Below, in pieces: positions 48,771 through 61,375 of a DNA stretch of 64,000 nt (its first letter is position 1; each line of letters opens with the position of its first letter). The stretch comes from Callaeas wilsoni (lineage: Eukaryota; Chordata; Aves; Passeriformes; Callaeidae). The stretch lies in contig VWPU01014912.1 of NCBI GenBank assembly GCA_013398955.1, forward strand, positions 310,001-374,000, in the 5' to 3' direction. The notes under the pieces were generated by a model, which was not told where the DNA came from, did no database searches, and saw nothing but the letters and a program-made list of their open reading frames with translations. The position numbers and the translations under genes are program-made.

Positions 48771-51137
48771 TAGTTTTAAACTGCCGAAATGCCCAATCAG
48801 CTCTAGTTCCCAGCTCTGTCAGATAGTTTAAATCCACTTCCCAGTGTCAAAGCTGAAGTGGAATCTGCTCAGCGCTCAGCATTACTTTTCATTAAAGAAA
48901 GTGGCTACTGGGAGTAAAAGTTGCAAGCAGGCATTGGAGGAGAAGATGAGCAGGGAGAGGATGAAGGAAATCTCACAGTGAGAGAGGACTAGGAAAAAGC
49001 AGGCTTGATTTTCCTCTCACTTAAAGCAGTTTTACATGTTAAAACTCAGCTGATTTCAGAACAATCTGCCCCACATTTTCAGCAGTGTAAGAACACGAGA
49101 CCAACTATGTTCCCAGGGAATGCATTTTATAATAGGTACCATCCGTGTATTCCTTTATCTGGCTTTTTTTTTTTAGACATTTTCATTTTTTTTCATTTCC
49201 AGAAAAAAAAGTATGAGTAAATATATTGCTTTATTGAAAAAAAAAGAATAAAACAAACATCTCCTCAGAGTTCACATTCACATATCTCTTATGATGGTAT
49301 GATAACTAATTTCTGAATTTGAATTAATATTTTCTATAGGTGATGACATATGGTGACAAGGATGTTTATTAGCATATGTTCCCCCCAAACCTGTAATTCT
49401 TGTTTCAATGTGGTAACTGTCAAATTTCTCATTTTATCTTATCTGAGAAGAAATTTCAATGGATTTGCAATAGAGATGTCCAGGCAGTATCAAATTTTTT
49501 GAGTTAAACGTTATACGGTCAGATAACCCAGCTGAACCAGTTTTAAGGAAAACATTTTGTATGATGCTTGCTGATCAAGCAGCCAAGTACTCTACAATCT
49601 TAAAGGAGGCTGTGTTTGCATGTGAAAGCATGAAAATTACTACCAGGCAAAAATATATATCAATATTGTGTTGCCCGGCCCCTGACAGTTGAGGCTATGG
49701 CCAATATATTACACACAGATGTACATTTTGTAATGCTTTCATTTAAAAGGTTTAAGCTGTTTCCAAGGGGACTGCTCCAGCTCCCAGACAAACGGCCGCT
49801 TGACAGCTCTCCTAGTGCTCAAAGCTCTCATGCAATTTTGTTCAATACACAAAGTGCCAGACTGAAGGAAATTGCTGTTCCTCATCTGATGTTAAGTGAT
49901 TGGCTTTCTATCTTCATTAAATGCGTGCTACTCGATGCCTCAAAGACATTTTACCTTGTCCTGGAATGTGAACTTTAGTAGCTTTTTGAAATACCCAGAA
50001 GGGCTCTGTGGAAATAAGAAGGAAAATCCTAAGTCCTGCCTGCCCATGCCCTTACCCCTGTTAAATCGATTAGAGACTGGACAGATCAGATGTTGTCTCA
50101 CTAGACGTACTGAGTTAGTCTTAAAAGTTGGTTTCAGAATTCAAATGAGATTCTATTCCCAAAGACCCCAGTCTCATCTGCAAAGGTGAACTAGGAATGG
50201 AGGAAAAGAAGAAAGAGTAGAAAAGAAAGATTTTGTCTGTGAGGGGAGCATCGATATATGATGGATTACAAAATTAAGGCAGTACCAGGGAAACATTAGT
50301 GGTGTGCTTGTGACTGTAGATTTCCCTGGCTCGCTACAGTGCCAGATGCCCTCCCTCTTCGTTAATTGCAATGAGAATCCTGATACAGAGATTCTTGAAA
50401 AGTGGGGTTCAGCTGTTAGAGAAATGAACATCCACTTCTTTCTCTACTCCCCATTTTGGTAATAATGAAGAGCTGTTGCACCTCTCAAAGCTTGAAAACA
50501 CAATTGTGCTGTTGAAAGCCACCATAATGAGATCTCTGTTTGAGAGTCAGGTCAGATCAAATAATAGACCTTCCCTGTTTATGTTTAAGGATGGGAAAAC
50601 AATGTCAAAGTGAAACCTAACCAGAAGAAATTGCATGAACCTCTTACATTTGTGCAGCTGTTTTGTTCCACTGCTATTTAGAGCTTTACTGGTCTGTGGC
50701 TGGACTGAGGTCTGATACAAAGCCACTACTTATTTATGAAGAAAGGTGACTATTTACCCTGCTGACAACTCAGACACTAGAGAGAAACTGAAAACAGCAA
50801 GAGCATTATGCCCTGTGGACAATATAATCAGCCTTTGAAGACTGGATGGATGGTGGTGTTATGGGTTCTCATCCATTCCTTCCCATACTCCCTGAACAGC
50901 AAATGCCTGTGTGTAAAAGGGATAGAACAGTGAAGGCATCACTACTGGGAAAACCAGTACATTGGGCAGAATGAGAAATAGTCCTATTATAGTCAAGCAT
51001 GAGGGGACAAATTTGCATTGAGAAATCCCAGGAACAGAGTGGTGCCAGCATTCTATTGGAAATGACCGAGCATCTTCCAGGTGAGAAATCCCATAATACT
51101 TTACGACTCACTAGAGGAGATTCACTTATGTTGGATG
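48771..51137. other. Non-coding DNA with a candidate conserved segment
   Basis: No gene recognised. The part at 49697-49978 is continuously open for 93 codons and reads as complex, non-repetitive sequence (see findings). Other frames (97 codons at 49896-50189, 101 at 50999-51304) have no recognised domain, and the last of these runs into a CR1 fragment. Confidence 0.5.
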
Positions 51138-51234
51138 GGCATGGTTTAGTGGTGGACTTAACAGTGCTGGATTACCAGTTGGATTCGACGATCTCTGCAG
51201 TGTTTTCCAACCTAAGCGATTCTATGATTCTGTA
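51138..51234 (+). mobile_element. CR1 LINE short 3' end
   Basis: Plus-strand CR1 of the 'ggtttagtggtggactt' group: that block at about 51143, then 'cagtgctggattaccag', 'ttccaacctaagcgattc' and the tail 'gattctatgattctgt'. Confidence 0.93.
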
Positions 51235-54200
51235 TATGTTGGTGTGCAAACATTCTGTTCCATCCCCTGGAAATATTCCAGCCTGCACAGTCTACATCAG
51301 CTGAGCAGGAAAATCATAATAGACTCAAAAGCTGTGGAGCTCTTCCATCTCAGGGATGAGGTTAACATTCTCCAGAGGGTTTCTGTGCATTTGAATACCT
51401 TTCCAGGTGGTTACGTATGATTTGACAAAATGAGTAACTCAACATCCAGCTAAAGCTTAACGCTGGAAGATTTTGAGGGACAGATTCCTCTCACCCTGAC
51501 TTTGAACACAAAACTGACCTGCTAAATTAAAAGCATTATCCTTTTGTGGAACAGAAATAATTTTTTGATAGATAAAGGTGCTTCTGTTCACTGGCTAAGA
51601 AGGCAATCTAGAACAACTAAACTTTTAACATAATTGACACAGATACTATTCAAAAATTAAACAGAAGGAAATCTGATTATTCCTTTTGCAAGACAGGATT
51701 CCCTCTAGGATATCAGCCACTGTCCTTCTGAAACCATCTTGTGTAAGTGTTTAATACTCCCACCTGATCTACCTCATGCCAAAATCATGAAATCAGAAAA
51801 GCAGACACAAAATACCCTACTTTTTAAAAAGTGGAAATACTCAGGAGTAAAAATGAACTGAATATTCAGATGAATAATTTCCCAGTTCCACAGAAGCCAT
51901 ATGATCTAAGGGAGCAGATAATGGTGCTGATGACATTTTGTCAACAGCGGCCCAGGAATTCTTTGTGAAGGATCAACTGACTTTTGTCTTTCTTTTTTTT
52001 ATTAAGAAATGATAATTCAAACAAATAGCTGACAGGTTTTTATTTAAATTTCAGATCTCTATTAAAATATATATGGAAAAATGATACTTGGAAATTTGAG
52101 AGCTTTCTAGGTTAGGTGTTGCAGAGAGACCGGCTACAGGAGAACCTACAAGAGAAGGAATGATGTTTTCCCAATGCAAGTTGCACAGGAATGGGGATAA
52201 ACAACCAATCTACTTGGAAACACAAATCCAGTAGCAGTTTTTTGCGGTTATGAATGTACAATACTATCTTTATATTCCACATGTGGATATAAATTGTCAG
52301 CCTTGCTCTGCACTTACCCATATGTCATACCTGTGAAATATTTTATTATATAAACAAAACCATGTTTCACTTTCTATGGGCCAGTATTTCCATGCAGATC
52401 TGACATCAAGAGGGGTGCTATGCTACACTGTTATTATGTTGTCTATCAAGAAGCTCAACCAGTGCCTTTCAGCATGCAGAACTGGGACACAGGCCCTTCC
52501 ACTCCAATCTTGAGACAAAGAGCAAGGCACACAGTCTTTCTCCCCATTTCCCTGCTATTAAATGAGGGAACCAGCTGTTTCTTCCACAGGGTGGTGAACG
52601 TTTGTAAAGTTTTCAAACAAGTACATGAAATTATTCATGAAGAATATAAATATTAATGGTTTGATTCGACACAGCAATAATCTGTCTTTCTTTAAAACAT
52701 TATGCTATTCTCCATCACCACAGCATCTGAAAAAGAACCAAACCATATAATATTTCATGAGCAACTGAAAGCAATAGAAAAGTTCTGGGACTTCTTGGTG
52801 CTGCTATGGCTTTCCTCTTTGGTAATAATTCTTAGGTTTTAGAAGCGAGAGTTTTCCATTTTTGCTCCTGCTTTGATTTGTGGTTTTGATGGTTGATTGA
52901 TTTTTCTGTGTAACCGATTTTATTTTGCTGTTATTTGATTTACTGAAGTCAGTGAAGTGAGGGGTAGAGGCCATATCTGTGTTCCAAGCAAACTTCATGT
53001 TATGTTGGAAGGATTTTTTTGAGAGTGTGCAGTAGACATTTATAAGACCCATGCAACTGTAGTTTTCCTCAGTCAAGACTTTGCATTGGTATGATGGAGA
53101 AATTGTTACAGTTATCAACAGCAGTGCAAAACCAAAGGATGGAGACGTTATTTATCAAATAAATTAGATGGAACAGACTGCAGAGCATTCCACCAGAAAC
53201 AATGCTGCAAAACAGGTGTAAAATAGGGTTGAATCTAACCCCTGTTTGTTCCCTTGTGCAATGTTAACTGTGCTATGAGGCTGGGAAGATATGCCCAAGG
53301 TTTTGCCCAGTCTGTACTGAGGGAGAAGGGTGACATCTGAGCTTATCACACCTGTGAGGACTCACCCCAAGGATGATGTTCTCACAGGTGCTGGCCTAAA
53401 TTCAGCTTCACCTACAGAGGTAATTTAAATACACAAAACCCATTCACAAGCACTGAGGCCAACTGGCACACAGCAGTGAGCATCTAAGCCAGCAACCTTT
53501 TGTAGTCTCCAAAACAACTCAGATGCATAAAAAGAGAGTGGTGGAAATGAGCTCTGATTTTTTTTCTAGTTCCTGATCCAGACTGAAGTATTACTTGGGA
53601 GAGCACCAGCTGACATAGGCAAACACCATATCACAGATGCTTCTGACAGTGCAACAGCAGAAATTACTGTATTGTAGTGCTTAGGACTGTTCCCAGACAC
53701 TGTTTAATTTACTTCTTGGATATAGTCTTCATATTCTCATCTGTGAGATGAGCTCTAACATCTACTGTAGAGGGAAAATTATTCAGTATATGCCCTGACT
53801 ATGCCAGTGCAGGAAGGCCTGGGAATATTTCAGTAGTTGCCAAACAGTAACGCACAATGTTTTAATTATTCAGAACAACTCTGCCATTGTCACAGAGAAA
53901 AGACAAGGGCTTGGCAGAGAAAAATGAGATTAAAACCCCACCACCACCAGCAAAACCAAGAGAGAATTTGGAATCCCCAGGTGTTTCTTTCCAGATGTTA
54001 TCTCTGATGATGCTGTTGAGTGGGTTTAACTGTGAGCCAAAGGAAAAATGTGAAAGTTAGTGTTCTGTACATACGCTCACCTGCACCTCTTTAGTACAAA
54101 CAGCACAATTCAAGCGGAGGAGGTTAATGATTTCCCACACAATGTAATCTAGTTTATAGATCTGTATAAATGTTTTATGGCAACACTTGATTATGTGATG

Positions 54201-54665
54201 TCCCAAATGATTTATCAAAAAAGCTGATGTAAAAGACTAGCAAGAAATGCTGGGGAATTAACTGTCTCATTCTTTCTGGGGAAGAAACAAATACTTAGAG
54301 CCCTCAGGAAACTTGAAACCCGTCTGGTGCAGAAAGAAGCTTGTAATTTGTTTGCATTTGATGACTCTCCTTAGTTGCAGGTAGTAGTGATAAATTCACA
54401 ATTTGTGACAAGTGAAAAGAGGAGCAGGAAAGGTGCAGTGCACATTAAAGTTGTTTAATCACCTACAGAAGACAGTGTCTGCAAAGCAGGTTTTCCTCAC
54501 TGTGCTTTACTGCTCAAACTGGCAGAAAAAAAGAGGAAAAGCAGGCTGCATAGTGGATTCTAAAATGCTGAAATAGTAAAATACTAGGAGTAGAATGGTA
54601 AATTTAAAAATACAGATTATCTGGGAGAATTGTATTGCCCAACTTCCATTTTTCTGATATTAACA
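51235..54665. other. Non-coding DNA
   Basis: No gene or interspersed repeat recognised. Contains a perfect 10-bp inverted repeat at 53349-53390, listed separately. The 104-codon minus-strand frame at 52804-53118 has no known domain. Confidence 0.5.
53349..53390. repeat. Perfect 10-bp inverted repeat with paired E-box cores
   Basis: 'cacctgtgag' (53349-53358) and 'ctcacaggtg' (53381-53390) are exact reverse complements separated by 22 bases. Each arm contains CACCTG/CAGGTG, an E-box of the type bound by Snail/ZEB repressors. Binding is not shown by sequence alone. Confidence 0.8.
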
Positions 54666-54671
54666 GTGTCT

Positions 54672-54920
54672 GTCAAAAGAAAGGCAATAAAGCTCGTGAA
54701 GGGTCTGGAGCATACATCTTATGAGCAGCTGAGTGAGCTGGGGGTGTCTAGTCTGGAGAAAAGAAGGCTCAGGAGAGACTTTATCAACCTCTACAACTAC
54801 CTGAAAGGAGGCTGTAGTCTGGTGGGGGTCGGTCTTCTCTCCCAGGCAACCAGCGATAGGACAAGGGGAAAGGACTCAAGGGGAGGGGGAGGGGTGCCAG
54901 GGGAGGTTCTTGCTGGATAT
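54672..54920 (+). pseudogene. CR1 ORF2 (reverse transcriptase) C-terminal remnant
   Basis: The last part of CR1 ORF2 in frame. Seen: 'KLVKGLEH', '[19 protein letters not shown]' and '[18 protein letters not shown]'. The frame is open from a chance ATG at 54630 and runs on into the G-run, where it becomes glycine-rich. All catalytic domains are missing, so it is a dead fragment. Confidence 0.85.
54880..54903 (+). other. G-quadruplex-type G-run
   Basis: Four G tracts (4, 5, 4 and 4 G) separated by A, A and 'tgcca', fitting the standard G4 pattern. It lies inside the CR1 at 54666. The related CR1 text has a single 'gccaggggagg' here, so the extra G tracts look like a local expansion. Confidence 0.8.
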
Positions 54921-55121
54921 TAGGAAAAATTTCTTCATTGGAAGAGCGGCTAAGCATTGGAAGAGGCTCCCCAGGGATGTGGTGGAGTCACCATCCCTGG
55001 AAGTGTTAAAAAAGAGTAGACGTGGCACTTTGCAAGATGGTTTTGTGGGCATGGTGGTATTAGGTTAAAAGTTGGACTTGATGATCTCAGAGGTTTTTTT
55101 CAACCTTGAAGATTCTACAAT

Positions 55122-56729
55122 CACAAAAGATTGGTATCAAGACTATTCCCCCTACCTCGGTTACCAAAACAACATGCAGATTTGGTACTTTCTGTGTGAG
55201 CTGCATCTGTGAGTGACGAACTCCCACAGTCTCCTAATGAACTTCTACGGAGGAAATCACATGTCAAAGATGGTCTGGGGATCAGGATGTTGCTCCTTTA
55301 AGCACTTCAGCAACTCTGTGATGATCCCCTGATCTGTTTATTTTCCGCATGCTTGGACAAGACAGACAAGTCACAGACTCAGCATGGATTGTAAGCACTT
55401 ACATGAAGCATCTGAATGAGAAGTGCAGAGGTCCAGGTAACTCCAGAGAAAAATGCAGCTCATATGATGATGAAAGCTCCTTTTTTTTAACCTGTGGTAC
55501 CCATGAAACTGGCTTTTGCTGTCTTATTTTATGCATAAAAAAAGGTAATCTTATTTTTCTTCTAAACAATGAGCTGTAAGTACCTAGAATAAAGAATCAG
55601 CTTACGACTGTTCCTGAGGAAATTTTCTGTTCTGACAGTGCATGTGCTGGTTGCATTCTTTTACTAGCCTAAAAGAGTCATTATTAAAAGGATGGTATAT
55701 TCTCCCCTGGCCAATTCCATAATTCCAATGCATAGTCCCAGGAATATCTGCCACTGAAGAAGCAAATGAATGAGCACAAAAGAAACAGAGTAATGTCTGG
55801 GATCTGACCTTTTATGTCAAATATTATTATAAGTGATTAAGTGGGAATAGATGCAATATTCCTACAAGAATTAGAAATGGTTTTTGGCAAAGGGTTTGCA
55901 AACAAGGCTGAAAACCTCATTGTTGTGATATGCAACTGATCTAGGAGACTCCTCAGTTTATTTCTCAGAGTCATTGCAAGATGGAGATCTATTTCTGACT
56001 TAAAAGGCCAAAGATGGCACACATATTGGCATGTCACTGAACACAGTTCTGGTACATAAGGTGCTCACTGAACACAGACGATTTTATCTAAGTCAGCAAA
56101 ACTACATTGACATAGTAACTTCATAGATTTGGTCATCAGAAAGAGTAACTCTGGATAAATTAAAGAGTGACAAAAGTATGAGCATTAACCTGTGATTGTT
56201 CCTACTGTAAAATTGGTGATATGGTCCCTGGCAGTGTTTCGACCCACCACTTAAAAATTATTTTGCAGAAAATTTAGCTTGTATGGGCAAGAGAACATCA
56301 TGAGAGTGTGCATGCAAATATTCAACTCCGAGGAAAAGAAAGTATAGAGATAAATTCTTGAATTTTACAAGTTATCTGAAGTAACACCATTGAGTATGTC
56401 CTTTGACTTAAGCAACATGAGAAAAAAAATTAAATCAGACTTCAAAAGGAAGTGTTGTGGTCATTATTAATGCCTGAGACATAAAGAAAGGGACATTCAC
56501 TGGAATGTGAAACTGTAGGCCAAGAACAGAAGAAAAGTAAAAGATGGCACAATCAACAATGACTGACAAAGGTAAACTTTTAAATGTCCAGTCTTAAGAA
56601 AATGAAGCCTGCCTAAGCTATTACTTGTGTGAAGTAAGGAGACAATGCTTGCGACAATGCAGTCTTTATCGCCTCTTGACTTCCATCAAATAGTTCATAT
56701 GGACAAGAGAGTCCCAGAGGCAGAGGTCT
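55122..56729. other. Non-coding DNA
   Basis: About 1.6 kb with no gene or repeat recognised. Frames are up to 76 codons, without domains. Confidence 0.5.
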
Positions 56730-57207
56730 ATAGGAATCACAGAGTGGTTTGGGCTGGAAGGGACCTTTAAACCTTACCTAGTCCAACCCCCCTGCTAAGG
56801 GCAGGGACACCTTCCACCAGACCAGGTTGCTCAAAGCTCCATTAACCTGGTCTGGAATGCTTCCAGGGATGGGCCATCCACCACTTCTTTGGGCAACCTG
56901 TGACAGTTTTTCTCCACGCTTATTGTAAACTTCTTCCGTACATCTAATTTGAATCTACCCTGTTTTAGTTAAAAACCAAACTACCACTTGTCCTATTGCT
57001 ACAGGCCTTATTAAAAAGTCTGTCTCCATCTTTGCTATAAGTTCCTTTTAAATACTGAAATGTCAGAATAAATTCTCCCTGAAGCATTCTGTACTCCAGG
57101 CTGAACTACCTCAACCCTCTCAGCCTTTCCTCACAGGAGAGATGCTGCAGCCCCCCAATAATTTTTGCGACCCTCTTCTCAGCCTGCTCCAACAGGTCCA
57201 TATCTTT
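56730..57207 (-). mobile_element. CR1 LINE, 5'-truncated, about 480 bases
   Basis: Minus-strand CR1. The tail side reads 'taggaatcacagagtgg', then 'gggctggaagggaccttt', 'gggcagggacaccttcc', 'atgcttccagggatggg' and 'tgggcaacctgtgacag'. Further on it reaches the ORF2 end region: 'caggctgaactacctcaacc', 'ctcagcctttcctcacagg' and 'cagcctgctccaacaggtcc'. The match stops at about 57207. The coding part is very short. Confidence 0.94.
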
Positions 57208-57535
57208 CCTAAATAAATACCATTTCCACCTCATATTTACAGCTGAGGCAGTATTGAATTTCTGACTGTGAACCTTTGATCGCACTAGTTCTTGGAAAGG
57301 TACAAGGCATTATGGATCTGTAGGAGAGCTGGAAAAAAATTTAAAAGGTGACCAAAAATGTGCCGTATCAATCCGTAATGAGAAAATATTTGATCAGAAG
57401 CTGCTCAAAGAAATACACTTTATAAACTGTTAAACAGTTTGTTGGAAATCACAGCCCAAAATGGCTGTTTTCAAAACAGAATTCTAAACCCCTCTTTGAA
57501 TCTATGTGCTTTTTTGTATGTTTATGTACACATAC

Positions 57536-57559
57536 ACTTATATGTATACTTATATGTAT
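57536..57559. repeat. Tandem 12-bp duplication, AT-rich
   Basis: 'acttatatgtat' occurs twice in a row within a TATG/TATA-rich stretch. Confidence 0.8.
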
Positions 57560-60070
57560 AGCTATAAATAAGTAGTAGGAAAGGGCTGCTTCACTAATAC
57601 GATGAATGATACTTAATGTTTACAAAAGACAAGAATCTGTGGCTCAGGCCTGGAATCAAGCCATACTGGTTCAGTGTAAATTAGTAGTTGCATGCCAGGA
57701 GAGAGCTGGTCTGCTAAGATGTTTGCAGTGTTTTATTGCCTGGATTAATTAATGCTAATGGTTAAGAGAATGATAATCTACTGGCTTCCAAGAGGGAGTC
57801 AGGCAGTCTTCCCTGCTCAGTGGAGTGTTAGAAGATTTGAAATATTTGAGGCACCAGAGGCTACTAAGAAGATTTATACAAGTCAATACTTGAGCTTCCC
57901 ACTCCTGGAAATTTGTTATTAGAAGGTTTCCTGGAGCTCAAGCGGATATTATGGATTTCTAATGGACTTTTATTCTTTTGTAATTTCTATGAATTTAAGG
58001 TTCTTCAAAAAATTATATATTTCATACTTTTTTTTTAAACTTTCACTTCATAATGCATTATACATATGTTTGAGGTTTAGTTGTCATTTTCTGTTTTGAT
58101 CACTTTTGTACAGAATCAGTCATTTCAAATCCTTGCTTAAAGTATCACTACATAACAATCATCTTCATTCTCTTAATACATTTAAATTTTTTATTAAACT
58201 TTTAATCTTTCATTCAAAACAGCACTGGATGTGTTCAATGAAAGACTGAATCCATTTTGTTTTCCTTTTTGTATGACAGCTAACCCTTCACTTAGACTTC
58301 TAGCTCTTAGTAACAGACCTGGAGATCAAAGAGGATCTGAGAAAAGGAACCATTCATTAACTTAAGAATTTTAAAAATTTGAGCCACAGGAAAAAACAAG
58401 CACATTATGAAAGAGGACTCAAAAATATTGGAGTGATATTATTAATAAAGATTCTACCATTCTGTTCTTGTGGCTTCTTTATGTCAATAGATACTTCTTT
58501 TCTACAGAATAATAGTTTCGCAATTATTATTTACATAAATATTTTAGGGAATATTTCTACTACAATATTTTTAAAAAGACTAAATAATAATAAAGAACGT
58601 GTCATTCTAAGGATTGGAAAATCGGTGATTAACTAAATTAGAAACTAAAGAGTTACTTGCCATTGCTATATAAATGTTCCTCAAGGATTTCTTTTTGTTG
58701 TTGTTATTTACTGGAAATAGTCTTTGTTAACTGGAAGCAACCATTAAAATTTTACATACACATAAGTCTAATAAGAAAAAGGAAGTACTTATATTCCTCA
58801 TATTGTCCAAACAATACTGCTGTTCCTATTATGTGACAATGTTAACTTAATGTTCCTTTAAATATTTCCTAGAGAGAAAGTTTTGTTCTCGAGGATTGAT
58901 CCCCTTTTTCACAACAACTCAACAGCTATGCATCTTTCACCTGAGAAGTATGAGACAGGTGTGCAGAATATTTCTTGGCATGGAACTTTATGTTTGTAAG
59001 TTCCCTGTATCTTTAATTTATTTCCTTCTAGCAGCTGGAGCAGTAGATTTGTAAACCACTCCTGTTACTTTTTTGGATGAAAATTTTATACCCGTTCAAG
59101 GACACCCACAAGTCATGTATTTACTTGACAGGGGAGGCTGTCAGATTCTTGATAGTATTTTCAGTCCCTTTAGTTTTATCCTCTGAGAAACAGTCTTTGT
59201 TATCCAAGAGTGGCTACTGAGTATATGTTTTGACTGGCACCGATTCAGGCACTGCTCTTTTCACTGATGCTAGCTGGTTTAGGTATCAGCCTACACTTTC
59301 AGAAGCAGGGTCTGAAAATATAGTCTAAAAATCACCCTGGCAATCATATATACTTATCATGTAAACCCAGAAGAGAATGTGAGATCATTTTGTGTGACTG
59401 CATGTATGTCACAAGCCATTACATTTAAGCATTACACCTTATTAATTTCAAAAATTCAGTTTGACTACACTGTGTAGCTCCAGATTCATCCCGTATAACA
59501 TAAGGCATGCAGTGGAATGCCTGTCTTGCATCCTTTGTGGACAAGAATCTACAGACAAAAATAACCCCTCAAAAGGGCAAACCAGACCAGGATATGACCT
59601 GTCCTGTGAAGAACTCTTTACATACACAAGGATGGCCTTGAACTTGTGAAAAATGCCTGAAAGTTTTAATGACTATTTCTATGCCCTTGTGGCTACTCAC
59701 ATGGCAAAAGCCAAAGACTATCAGGGAAATTAGGGAATAAACAGAGGACACAAATAAAAGTATTATTATATCATTGAATAAAGTCCCAGCGTGTCCAATC
59801 CTTGCATATAAAATGCAGATTAACAAACAGCAGAACTTTCTGTGACAAAAAGATGTGAAAACTAGAAATTTTAAGGATGTAAAAGTATAGGTAAGCTTGC
59901 CCCTTAGGAACAACTAAATACAACGAGGTTCTTCAGCTTGCCAGAGGCAGCTGAGAGAGACTATGACTGAGACACAGTCTGGATGTTTTCATGGTTCCTT
60001 TCAAAACCAGAGTTAGCTAACAGCAAACAAAGCCAGGTGGCCAGCTGAACCAAAGGGAAGGGATTTGTGT

Positions 60071-60135
60071 GCACGTGTGTCCCGGGGTCAAACCACGAGA
60101 ACACAGCCGTGCTGCACAGCGTGTAGTTATGCGGC
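60071..60135. other. CpG-dense patch, possible LTR remnant
   Basis: Six CpG sites in about 60 bases, in a window where CpG is otherwise sparse. 'cccggggtcaaaccacga' at about 60081 resembles wording I associate with the ends of avian endogenous retrovirus LTRs. No second LTR, primer-binding site or internal region is visible. Alternatives are a small unmethylated regulatory site or chance. Confidence 0.25.
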
Positions 60136-60288
60136 AGAACTCAGAACTCTGATAAAATGAAATAAGGAGCATTTGTTGTCTAAGACTTCCGTCCTCCAGA
60201 AGTTTTTAAACAAATCTCATAATTTAACTACTGTGCTTCTTAAATAGGAAACCCATTGCTTATTTGGACAGTGCAGGAGGTACAAATG

Positions 60289-60309
60289 ACAAAAAAAAAG
60301 AGAAAAAAA
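60289..60309. repeat. A-rich tract
   Basis: A runs interrupted by G ('aaaaaaaaagagaaaaaaaa'). Confidence 0.85.
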
Positions 60310-61375
60310 ATCATTGACTTGCAGCATTTGCAGTTCCAAGAACAGACGCTATGTACACACAGAATAGTAGCTCAGGAGTGACAATGACTGGTGTTGGGCA
60401 AAGCAACATCTGTCTGAGAAAAAACATCTGGACTGCTGCAGCATTCAGTGAGAAGTAAAATTTATCTTGAAGCTTTCCCCTGTGGTCTGGCAAAAATGCC
60501 GTTTTTACAAAGAATTGTTTTATAGCAGTCCAATATAATTGTATCAGAAATTTTAAGGGTACTACAAAGTGGCTATCACAGATATTCTTTTAGGGAGTTT
60601 TGCCATTAGCATCACACCGACAATATCCAAAACTCTTCCAAAAGCCATTTGAGAATGAGACCACACCTCATATTTCAGATCAATACAGAGAGACCTTGCC
60701 ACTTACTCAGTATCCAAGGGTTTGGATTCTATTTCAGATATTCTCAGCTGCACTTGGGCCACAATGAAATTCTACAGTAAGCTGTGATCCCACCCTCCCA
60801 GATGTTCAAGCAGCAGTCTGGCTGATATAGCTCATAAATTCAGAGTAGGAGGTGGCTGGAAAATGCTGCTTTCAGCTGTCTGATGTGAATGTCACAATGA
60901 ATGGACATATGGTTAAAAAAATCACAGACTGTTCTAACCTGTACCTGCAACTGGATGCAGGAGAATATATGCCTTTCTGCTTTTAAAGAATTATTTGTGT
61001 AACAGAAGTCATATGCCAGAATTGCAGCAGTGGTAACTGACTTCATATAAGCAAATTCTGCCTGATATAAAAGAAAAGTTGTTCTACGGTTAGGAAACAC
61101 AGCCTTCGTGAATTCAATCAACATGTTTTTAAACATTTAGTGACATTAAAAAGAAAGTGACTAGCTTTAGGGTATATGAAGTATTGCAACCCCATAAAGT
61201 TTAAGCACTGGCAGGGAAAAAGAATAATTGCTAAAGCGATCAGCTCAGCAGCTGGTTTAGTTGTGTTCATCAGCTAGTGGTGATGAGCATGATCCTCCAC
61301 TGCATCCTTGCAGCTGCAAGAAGAGATGGCCTATAACATAAGGGTACTGGAACTACAGAATGATCGAAAATGGAG

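Larger units (their letters stand above)
54666..55121 (+). mobile_element. CR1 LINE, 5'-truncated, with ORF2 end and 3' tail
   Basis: Plus-strand CR1 of about 455 bases. The coding end comes first ('agggtctggagcatacatc', 'ctggagaaaagaaggctc', 'caacctctacaactacctg'). The 3' UTR follows ('tggatattaggaaaaattt', 'gaggctccccagggatgtgg', 'tcaccatccctggaag') and the element ends at 'caaccttgaagattctac'. A G-rich expansion at 54880-54903 lies just after the ORF2 end. Same group as the 44566 copy and more complete. Confidence 0.94.
57208..61375. other. Non-coding DNA with a CpG-dense patch
   Basis: No gene recognised. AT-rich from about 57950 to 58860, with a duplicated 'acttatatgtat' at 57536-57559 and an A-rich stretch at 60289-60309. 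The CpG-dense patch at 60071-60135 is listed separately. The 114-codon minus-strand frame at 59569-59913 has no recognised domain. Confidence 0.5.

Noticed and set aside
48643..48831. Lysine-rich 62-codon frame
   Set aside because: It is the A-rich tract read as codons.
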